A DNA stretch of 64,000 bases from Amanita rubescens (GCA_015039365.1 WION01000216.1:26760-90759), one strand, 5' to 3'; shown: positions 9,649 through 20,821, numbered from the stretch's first letter. Program-made: numbers and translations. The notes: generated from the sequence alone by a model not told the origin.

Positions 9649-11500
9649 TGTTTAAAGGTCCAGTCCAGTCTGATATATTGATTGATAATGTAATATACAG
9701 GACAATAGGGATGATACTATTTCACAAGTATGGGACATCATTTCTTCATCCATCCACCTGTCCAAGACTTGTCCTATGGATGAAAAGAGGTTTGAAAACT
9801 GCTGCTGGGAGCATAGTTGAGTGGAGTTCATGAATTTCAATGCAGTGGAAGCAATTGCCTGTGTATATTCCTCCAGAGTGGACTTGGAGGAGTGGTTGGT
9901 TCTTGTCCATTTTGCTTGATTGTCTTCCAAGTAGGCATCTTCAAGATTCCATTTGAATCTGCATGGGTATTCCACCTCTATGGTCTGTTCTCTTTCTTCA
10001 TTTTGATCTGTATATATGCACACCAGAGGGTATTTCACTCTCTTTGTCACCTTGATCATCATTGATCTGAGAAAATGAATGTAAAAGGCTATAACATAAT
10101 GATCAGGAATAATAAGTATGACAATTATCTATAACATTTATGAAAACCTACCCACTGTATCAGGGTAGATGATAGTAAGACATGGTAGTGATGGCAGGTT
10201 ACATCACAGATGTCAGAGTGTGACCACTGGGTACTGGCAGTTACAACTTGCAAAGATGTGTAAGGGTGACATACATATGTACAGTAGCTTTATACTGTAC
10301 CTCTAAAACTGTAGTAAATACTCTGGTCCTTGGTTACAGCACCAGTTCAAGTTTTCAATAGTTTATGGGTTATTGGGATTTGGCCAAGTGTCTATAAGCA
10401 ACCCACCTGGTTTTTTAGCTCATCTATAATGTTAAATTTCCTCAGATTTTTCCCAGTTTTATTCAAGTCACAAAATCAAAAACATCAAAAAAAACATCAA
10501 CCTCTAGGTTGTGGCAAGACTAGAACTTCAGATGTATCATCATCATCATCATCCCCAAAATTATTTTTCATACCAAAGGTTGGTTTAAATTTATTAACTA
10601 TTTTTCCACTATCTATGAAGGAAGATATTTCCACACCATTTTGATATAAATTTAAAAAGAATTAATATACTAATATAAAATAATAATGTATAAAAATATT
10701 TAATAAGCTAACATTATAGAATTTATTATAGAATTTATTACAGAATTCACTAATATAACTCAATGCTAATTCTTTATATTTTTGCCAGAAACTCATTTCA
10801 AACCTAGTATTTGATTTCATGGGAGTTGGAGTCTTAGATAGAGATCACAAGGGGGTCATCATTCTGCAATGATGGATTGGTCACCTTGTTTTTGGACTGT
10901 CCTGCACTTGTCACTTATAGTGACAGCTGGCCAATAGTATTGGTTGTTGGATGTTTTGGGGGGGGGTGATATTGTTTGCACATCACATAGTTCCATGCCC
11001 ATCACTGGCATCTTGTGCGCACCATTGTGCTCCAGGAAAGCCCTCCCTTCCAATATACACAGGAGACAGGCCTGCAGCCTTCATTCAACGGGATCCACTC
11101 CTTCACAGTCTCCCACCAGGGACAGTTTGGTTACCTGTTTATCACCGGTTCTGGCACTCACACCCACATCTGCAGCCTCAGTGCTTGAGGGCCTGGTATT
11201 GGTATGACAGCCCCACTTTGACCAAACTACAGGCAGCAATCTCCAATACTTCCTTCATCTGGCCCACCATCCTTCCCTTGCCCTCATCTCTCCAAGTCAG
11301 CACTGTATCAGGTGAGAAACATTTGACACATCCCAGAAAAGGATGAGGGGGCAAAGGTGAAATGGTATACCATAGGTGGTTGCTGCTGTGGGGGCAAGCA
11401 TGTCAACTGTTTCTTCAGCTACACTATAGGACAATGACAAGACAGATGCAAAAGTGTTGAAATGATAACCTCCATGATGCCATCAAGTCTCTGCTATACA
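9649..11500. other. Decayed TE-derived DNA, no intact gene
   Basis: It begins with a hAT-type end TAGTGTTTAAAGGTCCAGTC. A minus frame 10062-9652 is open for 136 codons but unrecognised. About 10640-10780 is very AT-rich (TAATATAAAATAATAATG). The plus frames around 10944-11346 have scattered stops. CpG is rare throughout, consistent with old silenced insertions. Confidence 0.5.
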
Positions 11501-11507
11501 TATCGGT

Positions 11508-11878
11508 ATCTGCCACAAAATTGGACAGACACTTCTTTTTCCTCAAAATTCCCATGATCCATCATGAATTTGTCATGATCATCAGTGATCAATGATGATC
11601 AATGATGATCTTGATGAATCATTGTGAATCATGAATGATGAATATTCCATCATGAATGGCCATGAATGGAAAGGATCTACAATGACAGCATTTTTTTTCC
11701 TTGATGCTCTCATGAATCATGAATCATTGGTGAACACTAATAAATCACTAATGATCATTGCATTTCTTGATGAATTACAGTGAATTGTCCTGAAATTGGG
11801 GAGATCAACAATGATTGTTGATGGCCATCACCAATCATCATGATTCTCCCATGTCTGTCCAATTTCGTGGAGCAAATA
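11508..11878. mobile_element. MITE with about 25-bp TIRs, about 370 bp
   Basis: The left end CACAAAATTGGACAGACA and the right end TGTCTGTCCAATTTCGTG are near-perfect inverted copies; the single difference is a CpG decay (CACGAAATTGG versus CACAAAATTGG). The outermost bases suggest a TA target, as in Tc1/mariner-type MITEs, but that is uncertain. The interior is dense in ATGATCA/TGAATC/TCATGA palindromic words and non-coding. Confidence 0.65.
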
Positions 11879-12085
11879 TCAGCCTCTCTGCACCCAGGCC
11901 CAGACCCGAAATAGTATCATGGGAAATTTCACTCTTGAAAACCTCCAGCTCTCCTATTCTCAATTTAATCAATTAAGTTTTTGTCATTTAAATTTTGGTG
12001 TAGATGGTATATCTTTACTATATATAATATTATGATTGATTCATTAAATAAATTTATAAATATAATTTAATTTGATAATTTAAAT

Positions 12086-13190
12086 CTAATCCGTTTGGCT
12101 CCAAGCGAGGGCCTGTGCGAAAAAGGAAAGGGACCCAAATGGGGAAGATAAAGAGAGCATCAGGAGAATTCTGGGTTGCCTTATCAGGACTTATTGACTT
12201 AAATAAGACAAATAAGTAATTTTTAAGTTACCAAATTGTGGACTTATTTTTGACTTATATAAGTAAAATAAGGCACCCCCCCCCTCTTTTGAGAGCCTTA
12301 AAATAAAAAGCTGACTTAATTGACTTATTTTTGGGGACTTTTGGAAGCCAAACCCAGCCTACTGGCACCACTTACAGGTGCTTGGCTTACAAGCACTTTC
12401 TGCCACATATTTTGCACTTTCTACCACTTATTTGCACTTTCTGCAACTTATTTTGCAGGTGCTCGACTTACAAGCACTTTTTGCCACTTATTTGGTAGGT
12501 GATGGTCTTATGATCCTTATCTTGTCTTAAGTAGCCGAAAATAAGGTCAAAAAAAGTGGCATTGATTTTTAAGTACTTTTACACTTACTACTACTTATTT
12601 AGTAACTTATTACTCTTTTGACTTAATTACTTTCTAGCTTGACTTAGTACAACTTAACTGATGCCTTATGAGAAGTCCCTGGGCACCTGGGGCATGGGAG
12701 GGGGTCTAGAGGCCCTCCTTTATATACCTCGGTCATGCGCACAGACCATATTGACCGTGGGAACGTATTACGTAATAATCACGTGACATCAAAGTGGTGC
12801 TCTTGATGTCGAAAAACCCAAATCTAAAATCAGAATTGCCAAAAATGGCTTAGTTAATGAGGTATTCGCATTTTTCTCACTTTCCCATGCCAAGCTTAGT
12901 GACTTATTTTGACTTGACAAAGACACTTAGACTTATATAAGACATGACCATTGTCAATGGCCTTATCTTGGACTTGGAAAAAATCAGGTAAAAATCAATG
13001 ACCTTAATGCACTTAGAGTCTTAGGATGGTCTTAGCCATTTTTATCACTAAGGCAGGAAAGACATTTTAAGTCCCCAAAGTGCATAAGCCAAACCAGAAT
13101 TTTCCTGATGGAGTTAGCAGAAAGGCGAGCATGGTGTGTGAGCGCGTGCCCCCGACATTAACTTATTGCACGAGTAGCGATGGCAATGGC
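12086..13190 (-). repeat. Ngaro repeat B2 (interrupted)
   Basis: The sequence CTAATCCGTTTGGCTCCAAG through GATAAAGAGAG (12086-12157) resumes after the MITE with TTAGCAGAAAGGCGAGC (13114) to GAGTAGCGATGGC. It matches B1 at 13584-13722 with scattered substitutions. B1 lacks the MITE and so provides the empty site. Confidence 0.85.
12158..13110. mobile_element. 953-bp MITE, CATCAGG TIRs, 3-bp TSD GAG
   Basis: The left terminus CATCAGGAGAATTCTGG pairs with the right terminus CCAGAATTTTCCTGATG. GAG is duplicated at 12155-12157 and 13111-13113, and repeat B1 shows the uninterrupted target AAAGAGAGTTAGC. The interior is rich in ACTTATTT/AAGTCA words and non-coding. A 3-bp duplication suggests the CACTA or PIF/Harbinger superfamily, but the terminal bases match neither canonical end, so the superfamily is left open. 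Confidence 0.85.
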
Positions 13191-13583
13191 TAGAGTATAA
13201 TACAACAGGAGACTACTTTTACAGGAGAGAAGGTGGAAAGGTGAGAGAAAGATACACTGGAGCCAGTGGGAGGGTGGTAGAGGGTAGCGCAAAATTGATG
13301 TAGATGAAGGAAACTCGTGAAGAACGCTGTTGCAAGAGCAGAAATCAGTAAACTGTGTGAAACGGGAAGAAAGGCATGGGTAAGGGACAACCGACCTGGT
13401 GGGAGGAACAAACGGGACCACGTGTGAGACATCAGTTGGTTCCGGTTTTCCCCCACTGACAAGCATGTCAAGATCAGTTTGTGACAAGGTAGTAGCCACT
13501 TAAGTGGCGTGGTGGCGTGAGAATGTGATGCAGCACAAGGTGTCACCTCCGGATTAGATTTCAGTAAACAAGTTTAAACCCAC
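13190..13583 (-). repeat. Ngaro repeat A2
   Basis: The shared part, from TAGCGCAAAATTGATGTAG (13285) to AAACAAGTTTAAACCCAC (13583), matches A1 at 29274-29832 apart from a solo LTR and a short indel near CACTTAAGTGGC. The left 95 bp are not clearly shared with A1. Confidence 0.85.
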
Positions 13584-13722
13584 CTAATCCATTTGGCTCC
13601 AAGCAAGGGCCTGTGCAAAAAAGGAAAGGGACCCAAATGGGGAAGATAAAGAGAGTTAGCAGAAAGGCGAGCGCGGTGTGTGAGCGTGTGCCCCTGACAT
13701 TAAATTGCACGAGTAGCAATGG
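13584..13722 (-). repeat. Ngaro repeat B1
   Basis: This segment runs from CTAATCCATTTGGCTCC to GAGTAGCAATGGC and abuts A2 directly. It supplies the uninterrupted version of the MITE target in B2. Confidence 0.85.
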
Positions 13723-13770
13723 CTAATCCCTTTAAAGATGATTCAAAAGATGGGAGTGATGCGAGGGCAA

Positions 13771-15228
13771 TTAGGTTTTTGTTGTTAGCACTGCATGTAT
13801 CAAGAAGGGGTTTTTTCGGATGTATACCTGGAAGGTGTTGGAGGCCCAGTGTCCCGCAGCTTGGATGACCTGTAAAGAGGCACCATGGAGGGCAAGGTCA
13901 GTAGCGCCACCAGCACGTAGTGAATGTCCCCCAAAATGGCAGTGGGAGAGTGCATGTAAGCGGTGAAGGAACCAAGTGCAAGTGGGAGGACGGCCATTGG
14001 TACAGAGCCAGAGTTGAGGGAAGAAGGGGAAAAGTGAGTCACGGCCACGTAAGTATGACTGCAGTGGTAGTAAGGGGTCAGGGAGGTGGTGGCGGGGAAT
14101 GATGAGGATTTTGTTGCCTTCAAAAAATTTGTCTGCTTTGTGTGCAGGTAGGAGGAAACTGAACACGGACGGTGACCAAAGAGCTGAGGAGCGACGGGGA
14201 ATGCGACGAAAGTCACAAGTTTTGCAGCGGAGTCAGGCACAGTTATTTCCCCGAGGCAGAGAAGACCAAGGAAGCCGACTAGGAGAAGGCAGATAAAGAG
14301 GAGGTCATCAAAAGTCCATGGTCGTGGGAGTTGCTCCAGAGCATGGTGAAGGTCAGAGGCAGAAAGCGGGTCTTTGTGCGTTTGGGCTGTCCCTGTTATG
14401 ATCACGTCAATCTCCACCTACAATGTGTCCACACTATGAGCGCTTGACAAAGTAGACTAAGTCCAACGGACAAGTCAAACAATAGGTGAACGAATAGGCT
14501 AAGTAATAAGACGACTAGAAGAAGTCTTATACTTGAGAGCGATAACGAACGGAGTGTGTACGACGTTCTTTAGGCGAGATGAGATGTGATATTGACAAGA
14601 ACAAACTAAGTCGAACTTAGGGTTCGACGCTACAGTACATCGGTTTATATACATGTACAGAAACACAGCCGTATCATAAGTAGAACAAAGGTGATAGCAA
14701 GTATAGGTGGAACAGGGGGCATAAGGGATGGTACGCGTATGAGCAAGGAGTTGGGCATAGGGTAACTACGGAATGGGGATCGATAAGGGAACGAGGTAGT
14801 CCGTATGTGGTGAACATAATGGGGATTGAGCAAGGGGTAGGCATATACGAAAAAGTAAGCATGTCCGACGTGTCATGTAATCATAATGTAGGAGTCCATA
14901 CCGTGTTTGTAACAGTCCCAAAGCGATGACGGCAACCTGCGAGAGTGCGACAGACAAGTGGATGTTTGCAGGGGTCACGGACATGTGGGTAGTGGGGTTC
15001 CAGTTGGTTGACAATACCTGACAAATATGAATAAATGGAATCTGGTTTGATGTGCACAGACATCCAGGTGATATAGAGGGAAAGCGTGTCAGCAGTGGGA
15101 TCAATTGGAAGATGGTGCAGGTTGCAAAAGGCTAAGTAGGAGTTGAGAGCGGAGGAGTAAGCAGAGAAGGTGCCTGTAGCTAAGCTCATGCCGAGCACAA
15201 TAGAATGCTCGAGCAAGAGCTGGTCCAA
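13771..15228 (-). pseudogene. Ngaro tyrosine recombinase, broken
   Basis: Read on the minus strand, the N-terminal core-binding part (MDQLLLEHSIVLGMSLATGT to LAGCRHRFG) is interrupted by the solo LTR 14394-14914. It continues in TAQTHKDPLS and the first catalytic box GFLGLLCLGEIT, where the family normally has Arg in place of Cys. After a frameshift the second box is intact: GGHSLRAGGATDLAL (HxxR), AAGHWASNTFQVYIRK (His/Trp and the nucleophile Tyr). The enzyme would integrate the circular cDNA by strand exchange. Loss of the first catalytic Arg through a C-to-T change, one frameshift and one LTR insertion make it dead. Confidence 0.85.
14394..14914 (+). mobile_element. Solo LTR, 521 bp, 5-bp TSD GTCCC
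   Basis: It starts TGTTATGATCACGTCAATC, ends CCGTGTTTGTAACA, and is flanked by GTCCC at 14389-14393 and 14915-14919. Removing it and one TSD rejoins the recombinase coding sequence. Three decayed fragments of the same LTR family lie at 4895-4957, 6400-6629 and 8940-9640. Confidence 0.9.
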
Positions 15229-15273
15229 GGTCCACGGCTTTCAGGCTGGTTGCCGGGACCAAGCAGAAGTGTT

Positions 15274-16048
15274 TAGTGTTTAAAAGTCCAGTCCGGTCCA
15301 GTCTTTTGCATCATTTTTGGTGCAACCGGACCTGGACCGGTCTTTTTAATTTTGTTATTTCAGGCAACCGGACCAAAACCAGTATGGACCGGTTGCCAAC
15401 GGTTGTGAGTGAAATGGCAACCGGTTCAGGACTGGTCTTTATTCAGACCGGTCCGGAACTGGTGGTGACCAGTTGCAACTGATATTTTTTTTGCATATTG
15501 TTACACATGATAATATAAAATAGTAAAGAAATAGTGAAAATACTCCGCCAATCACAGTGTTGTCATTGGTGGAGGATTTCTACTATTTTTCTCATGTATT
15601 GTCACACACAATAATGTAAAGACTAGTAAAAAATAGTAAAAATACTCCGCCAATCACAGCATTGTCATTGGCAGAGTATTTTCACTGCTTTTCTCACATA
15701 TTGTCACACCATTATCAGCAGATAAAAATAGAAAAAAGCTCCGCCCATTGTGGTGTTGCCATCGGCGGAGTATTTTTATATTTTTCTCACATGCCAATCC
15801 AATTTTAGCCCAACGACATCCAAACATTTCAGTCTGCATCCACCCCCCTGGCCTCTCCAATCATTGAGTTAAAAGACCGGTTGCAACCAGTCTGCAACTG
15901 GTCTTTGACTTCTGGTCAAAACATGCAACTGGCAACCGGACCGACCAAGATTTAGCAAGACCGGCAACCGCAGTCCGGTTGCAACCGTTATCGGTCTGGT
16001 CCGGTTGCTGGTCTTTTTAAAAAGTTGCAACCAGACTTTGACACACTA
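15274..16048. mobile_element. hAT MITE, 775 bp, 8-bp TSD GAAGTGTT
   Basis: The termini TAGTGTTTAAAAGTCCAGTC and CTTTGACACACTA are imperfect inverted repeats. The 8-mer GAAGTGTT flanks both sides (15266-15273 and 16049-16056). The interior has GGACCGGT/GGTTGCAACC-like motifs and three copies of a block around ACTCCGCC(A/C)AT(C/T). It is non-coding. It sits just between the RNase H and recombinase reading frames of the Ngaro element. Confidence 0.9.
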
Positions 16049-16056
16049 GAAGTGTT

Positions 16057-17880
16057 TAACATGGTACCCACCCCAGCGTTCCATGTGGGGGTGAAGGGAG
16101 GTCTGGAAGTGGTTCTGACCAATGGATATTGATGTCAGGATAGTGTGTTTGGAGGAAAGCGGTGCGATTACGGGAGAGGGCATCGGCTACTATGTTCTCA
16201 GCACCAGGGATAGCGAGAACCTGGATGGTGAAATGGTCCTGAATTAAGATATCGACAGATGAGAGGAGGATGGGGTTGTAAATAGGAACATGTGTATGCA
16301 GACGGTTGAACATTGATACAGTGTTCTCATTGTCAGTAAAAATGAGTACACGGTTGCGGAGGCTGTGTCAGTGGGCAATGTGGATGGCCCAGCAGATGCA
16401 AAGAGCCTCAAGGAAGAAGATGTTATCATTGGGAGCCCAAGTAGGGGGTTCCGCTTGATAACCAATGAGTTTTGCTGGGAAATAACATCCCAGGCCACTC
16501 AAGGAGGCATCACAGAAAAAGACATGATTGGCTTCAGCGGGTTTCCAGGCAACTGATTTGAGGATGTGGATGCCGCCAAGAATGTGAGCATGACGAGAAA
16601 ACCAAGATAACTTGAAGCGAATAGTGACATTAAGGAAAATAGGCACACTCAGTTTCTCTTTGGATCGCATTTTGTCATAGAGGTTGCATAGCCCAGGTTT
16701 TAGGAGTGGGAAGGCATTTAAGGCCCAGTTCATCCAACCAGCAACTTACATGAAACGACGCAGTGGCTGAGAACGTGACCCATTGCATGGGAAACAGAAG
16801 GTGCAGATAGCCAGGAGAAGATCGTCAAGTTTATCCAGAGGCATAGTGACCGTCATAGCGTTGGGGTTGACAAGAAAACCAATGATGGGGATTGCTTTAC
16901 CCCAGATTTGTTTGGCTGAATCATGTGGGATACCAAGTTCATCCCAGAGTTGCAATAAACGCACTTGTTTAGATGGTAAATTGCAACGGTAGGGAGAGTA
17001 GTAGGTGAAGTCCAAGGCAAGTTCGAAAGAGTAGCAGTCATCAGTATAGAGTTTGATATGATCCAGATGTTTGACGAAGAGGGCGATCCATGTTACAAGA
17101 CCCATAAAACTAATCCATAAGCGTTGAGATGCTCGATTCCCAAAGCTATTGCAGCAGTCAACGTGATGCTGCCCTTCAATAGTGATGATTTGTTTAACTT
17201 GCCAGAGAGGGTGCATTGGAAGGCAGCGATATGCAGAAGAGACGTCAGATTTGAAAAGGATCAAGTTAACATCTCCATGATTGCGGCAGTATTGGATCAA
17301 CGAGTCAGCAAGGTCCTTGATACCGTCCAATCGTGCCCCAGCAATGTCATCCCAGGAAATCATGGAATTGAGGGAGAATGCTGAAGCACTGTGGTCAACT
17401 ACAAGATGCAGTTTGCGGACAAGTTTGATTTTGGAACAGCATGAATTGGCATGCTGTACATTCCAGGGAGTAGTTCTGACCCAAAGGAGGCGGAGAAGCG
17501 GTCACAATCAATTTCAGTGTCTTGTTGCTTGTTTAAGAAGGAACGTTCCAAGTCACTTCTAGGTGGGCGATGAGATACATCATGTGTGAGAGGGTAAGAG
17601 TCCGGATGAGTATTTGCAAAAGGCCAAAACCCTTCACATAGGCTGGTGAGAACAGATTCAATGAAAGGCGGATTCAGGTGTGTTGCCAGTAGTCACGCAA
17701 AGGCTGGAAGTTTGATGGGCGAATCAATACGAAATAAATCAGGGTGAAGAGATATGGTTGAAAGAATTTCCGGTCTGAATTCGCCAGTGGGCGGTGAAAC
17801 GTGTGAGAAGGGCGTGCGATGTACTTGTCCGCCCAAAGGGGTCCAAAGGAAAGGCTTAACAAATGGGATCATACGGAGTA
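16057..17880 (-). pseudogene. Ngaro reverse transcriptase-RNase H, broken
   Basis: In minus-strand order: an N-terminal piece (HLNPPFIESVLTSLCEGF, GMYSMPIHAVPKSKLV), the RT core FKSDVSSAYRCLPMHP (first catalytic Asp), HIKLYTDDCYSFEL (the YxDD box), and the RNase H part with FFCDASLSGLG, LEALCICWAIH, TDNENTVSMFN and PGAENIVADALSRN. The pieces fall in at least three frames, so several frameshifts separate them. The protein would copy the element's RNA. No intact version exists in the window. The upstream end at about 17880 is set by loss of similarity before the LTR at 17901. Confidence 0.85.
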
Positions 17881-17900
17881 CGGAGACGGAGTAAACCCAC

Positions 17901-18297
17901 TGTAACGAGCCGATTCCGGCTACGTTGGAACCGATCTCCGAAACCTTCCGAAGCTCCCCGAAGCACTCCGAGCCTATGCTCGACCCCGGAGGATGATCGT
18001 TTGTGTTCGGACGCATGCACAGGCCTCGGACTCGGTGCAGGAATTGTCACATGGTCACCTTGTGCCTCCATAGTATATATACCATTGTGTACGTAGTTGT
18101 AGTTAGCGAATTATCACCCCATTACTGCTCCGAGTTTGATTCCTTTGGTTCCCTTCGTTCCTCGGTGCTTTGGACACCTTCCACTCGTTCACCTTCGCCT
18201 TCGGCACCCTCTCTGCCTCCAAGGCACCCCCAGGACTGACCTCCGAAGCCCCTTTGGCCGAACGCACTTCCGCATCGGCCTTCTTCTGATCGTTTCA
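17901..18297 (+). mobile_element. Ty3-type solo LTR, 397 bp
   Basis: It begins TGTAACGAGCCGATTCCGG and ends TGATCGTTTCA. A TATATATACC run near 18075 is a plausible LTR TATA box. No short target duplication is found directly at its ends. Instead a 20-bp imperfect repeat (CGGAGACGGAGTAAACCCAC at 17881; two mismatches at 18375) brackets the LTR plus 77 bp, suggesting local rearrangement or a partial internal remnant. Confidence 0.8.
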
Positions 18298-19300
18298 CCG
18301 CAATGCAAATGGACGCAAGTCCAACGAAGATGCGTCACAGCGGAAGATTGTCGGACAAGTGCAAAGGCATACAACGGTGACGGAGTGAACCCACGATGTA
18401 AAGGAACGTGAGTGCAACGAAGTTGCAACGGAGAGATATCAAATGGATGCAGAGGAGTGAAGGGCAGTATATTTGATGTCCATACAGTACAATGAAGCCA
18501 TATATAAACTAATATGCACAAGGCACACTCACCACAATCATCCTGAGCTCCTCCGATGGTCTGTGCGCATATATGGATTGCCTTGCTGGATGAATATGTC
18601 GAGTCGGCGGGTTGAGCCCTTGGCATCGTGTATGCGTGTCTGATGAAAATATATAAAACCATATATTATAATGATAATATATCGTAGATATTTCTTATCT
18701 TATCAGATTATCTTATCTTATCAGAAGATAAGATAGTATGATCTTATCTATCTCCATTAGTATAGATTAAGTAGATATAAATACGCTTGCGTCATAGTTA
18801 CTAGATATGATTCCTTGTGAATCATATATCGTCATTCTACAGCAATCTGTCAAGAATGAACTCTATAATATCTGTCATACAGCAATATGTCAGATATGAC
18901 AGAACCCTATAATTTCTGTCAAATCATTATGACTAGAAACAGATCATATGATACGTTATGACTCACATATTTTCATATGATGAGTCTATATGACGATAGC
19001 TGTCTAATACAATACACACCTTATCATCCAATAGGATAAGGTCCGTAGATAGCATAGTTTAGTACACTTATTTGTATCTCAGACAATATATAAGGAGGGA
19101 CAATTCGTCGTATCCTCCTAACTTCTTACTCTCATCTCCACATCTTATAGTTGAGCCTCAGCTCCTATAAAGTCCCCCACACACTCCTACCTTCACAGTA
19201 AGTTGGTTCCTTACTCAGTCACATGCGCTGCGCTGCTGCGTTGGACTCCATGATGAGGAGAACCCAACTTCATCAGTGTCGAGGCGCGAAGGTTTGGGTG
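18298..19300. other. Unassigned insert; AT-rich block with GATA-type motifs
   Basis: No similarity to Ngaro coding sequence is seen between about 18.3 and 19.25 kb, so this is probably another insert. The part at 18660-19200 is AT-rich with clustered CTTATC/GATAAG words (about 18690-18735, 19018-19045), and TATATAAGGAGGG near 19088 looks like a core promoter. It could be a solo LTR of an unrecognised family, but neither clear TG...CA ends nor a target duplication could be fixed. Confidence 0.4.
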
Positions 19301-19471
19301 TGTCAGAATGCTCCGACGGATATCTCCGATGTCAGAATATCGGGCCACGGATGCCTGCTGCACAACGTAACTGGAATTGGTATGTTACAGCGGTCAAGGT
19401 AAAGGAGATTCGTAGACAGTAGCGAGTGCAGTAGGACTGTAGCCATTTTCCTCGAGGCTCCAAAGGAGCCC

Positions 19472-20334
19472 TCACTGAAACCAGGGTTGGTCCAGTTCAA
19501 GACTTGTCAGATGAATGGGTGCATTTCTCCACAGCATGGCTATTCTGGTGGCATCACGAGCAGATGTGGAGATATTTGCATCAGGATGCAGAGGAGGTGC
19601 AGCATCCTTGGTTGAATCGGTTGCAAGGTGCTTGCACCTTTTGGGGTTTGGTTCCATCTCTCACGCTTGACCATCCTCAGGAACCAGCACGCGCTTTAGC
19701 ACCGATGACCCCTCACCCGAGATCATTGATGCAAGTGATTTCAAGGTGGTCAAACTTCCGGAATTCATTGAGTGCCACATCTCTGCAGGAGGCGACTTCC
19801 ATTCTGATTTTCCGATCAAGAGTGATGATGCAGTGGTGAGCAGTTTCGTGATAGGCACTGAATCTGGCACTGATCCAAGTATGGTACTCACGCAGTTCTC
19901 CTCTCCAATGTGGAGAGACAAGGGACATGGCTTCATAGAAGAGGTACCAGACTTCAGCCCAGTCATGAGTGGTTCTGATGTATTTGGCTGGTTCCAGGTC
20001 TCCGATGACAAGGTCAATACCATTGGCAACTCGACATGAGTCTTTAACGGTACCCGAGATGGAGAGTCGGTGAGAGTGAACTTTGTCAAAGTTAACGGCG
20101 TGTCCTTTAACAATTGCGAGCCACTCTGATTCAGGGAAAGAGACATGTCTAGGCAAGTTAACAATTGAGGTGATGACAGCTCGGGGATCTTTGGACCACT
20201 CAAGGAATTGCTTCCTTGTTTTCTGGAGAAGTGCGCTGAGCGGTTCGCATGTTTCATCTTCAATAAGCCAAGGTAATTTGGTTTTGTCAAATTTGACTTG
20301 TTTGGCATTGACAGAATCATCTTGCGGTGAGCGG
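19472..20334 (-). pseudogene. Ngaro gag-like protein, C-terminal part
   Basis: The minus frame just left of the Ty3 insertion reads SPQDDSVNAKQVKFDK, then PWLIEDETCEPLSALLQ, PESEWLAIVKGHAVNFDKV and a tail ending INDLG. A conserved SEW..I..G.AVN.D.V motif is what I remember from the gag-like first ORF of agaric tyrosine-recombinase retrotransposons. Downstream, PNPKRCKHLATDSTKDAAP lies in another frame, so there is at least one frameshift. The N-terminal part lies at 28792-29240 on the far side of the Ty3 element. The protein probably forms the ribonucleoprotein particle; that is inferred. Confidence 0.7.
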
Positions 20335-20821
20335 TGTAACGAGCCGGTTCCGGCTACGTTGGAACCGAACACCGAAGCGCACCGCATTCCGATTCTCGGC
20401 ATCACATCACGCATCACGGAAGCTTCCGAAGTCAAACCTTCGCGCCAACGACCTTCGGCCACATTCCGACAGGGCCATTCCCGCAACTTGAGCGATATTC
20501 GAACGCAACGGGGCACCTAGACGCGCACGGACCAACGGACTCGGAGGAAGGCTCGTCGCAGGTAAGCCTCATGTCCTCGTAGTATATATACGGCATTGTC
20601 TGTAGTAGTTGGACATCGAATATACAGCCGGTCTCACTTCCGCTCTCTTTCTCGTTCCCTTGCGTCCGATTTCCGTTCTCCTTCTCGCTCGGTGACTCGG
20701 TCACCGTTCCGTTCCTTCTCCTTCGCTCTCGGCACTCTATCGCACTTAAGCACATCGGTCAGACCTCCGTAGCCCCTTTGGCCGAACACTGTTCCACGTC
20801 GGCCTTCTCTTTATTGTTTCA
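20335..20821 (+). repeat. 5' LTR of Ty3 element
   Basis: The LTR runs from TGTAACGAGCCGGTTCCGGC to TTTATTGTTTCA. TATATATACGG near 20582 is a likely TATA box for the genomic transcript. It is nearly identical to the 3' LTR. Confidence 0.95.

Noticed and set aside
18640..19208. Copia solo LTR spanning the AT-rich insert
   Set aside because: No pair of TG/CA ends with a matching 5-bp duplication could be found.
19661..20320. 219-aa minus ORF
   Set aside because: It is out of frame with the Ngaro gag-like protein, whose frame contains the conserved motif; it is a shadow.
20432..20755. 107-aa minus ORF, repeated at 28402-28725
   Set aside because: It lies wholly in the LTR and occurs in both LTRs because they are copies; no protein family is recognised.
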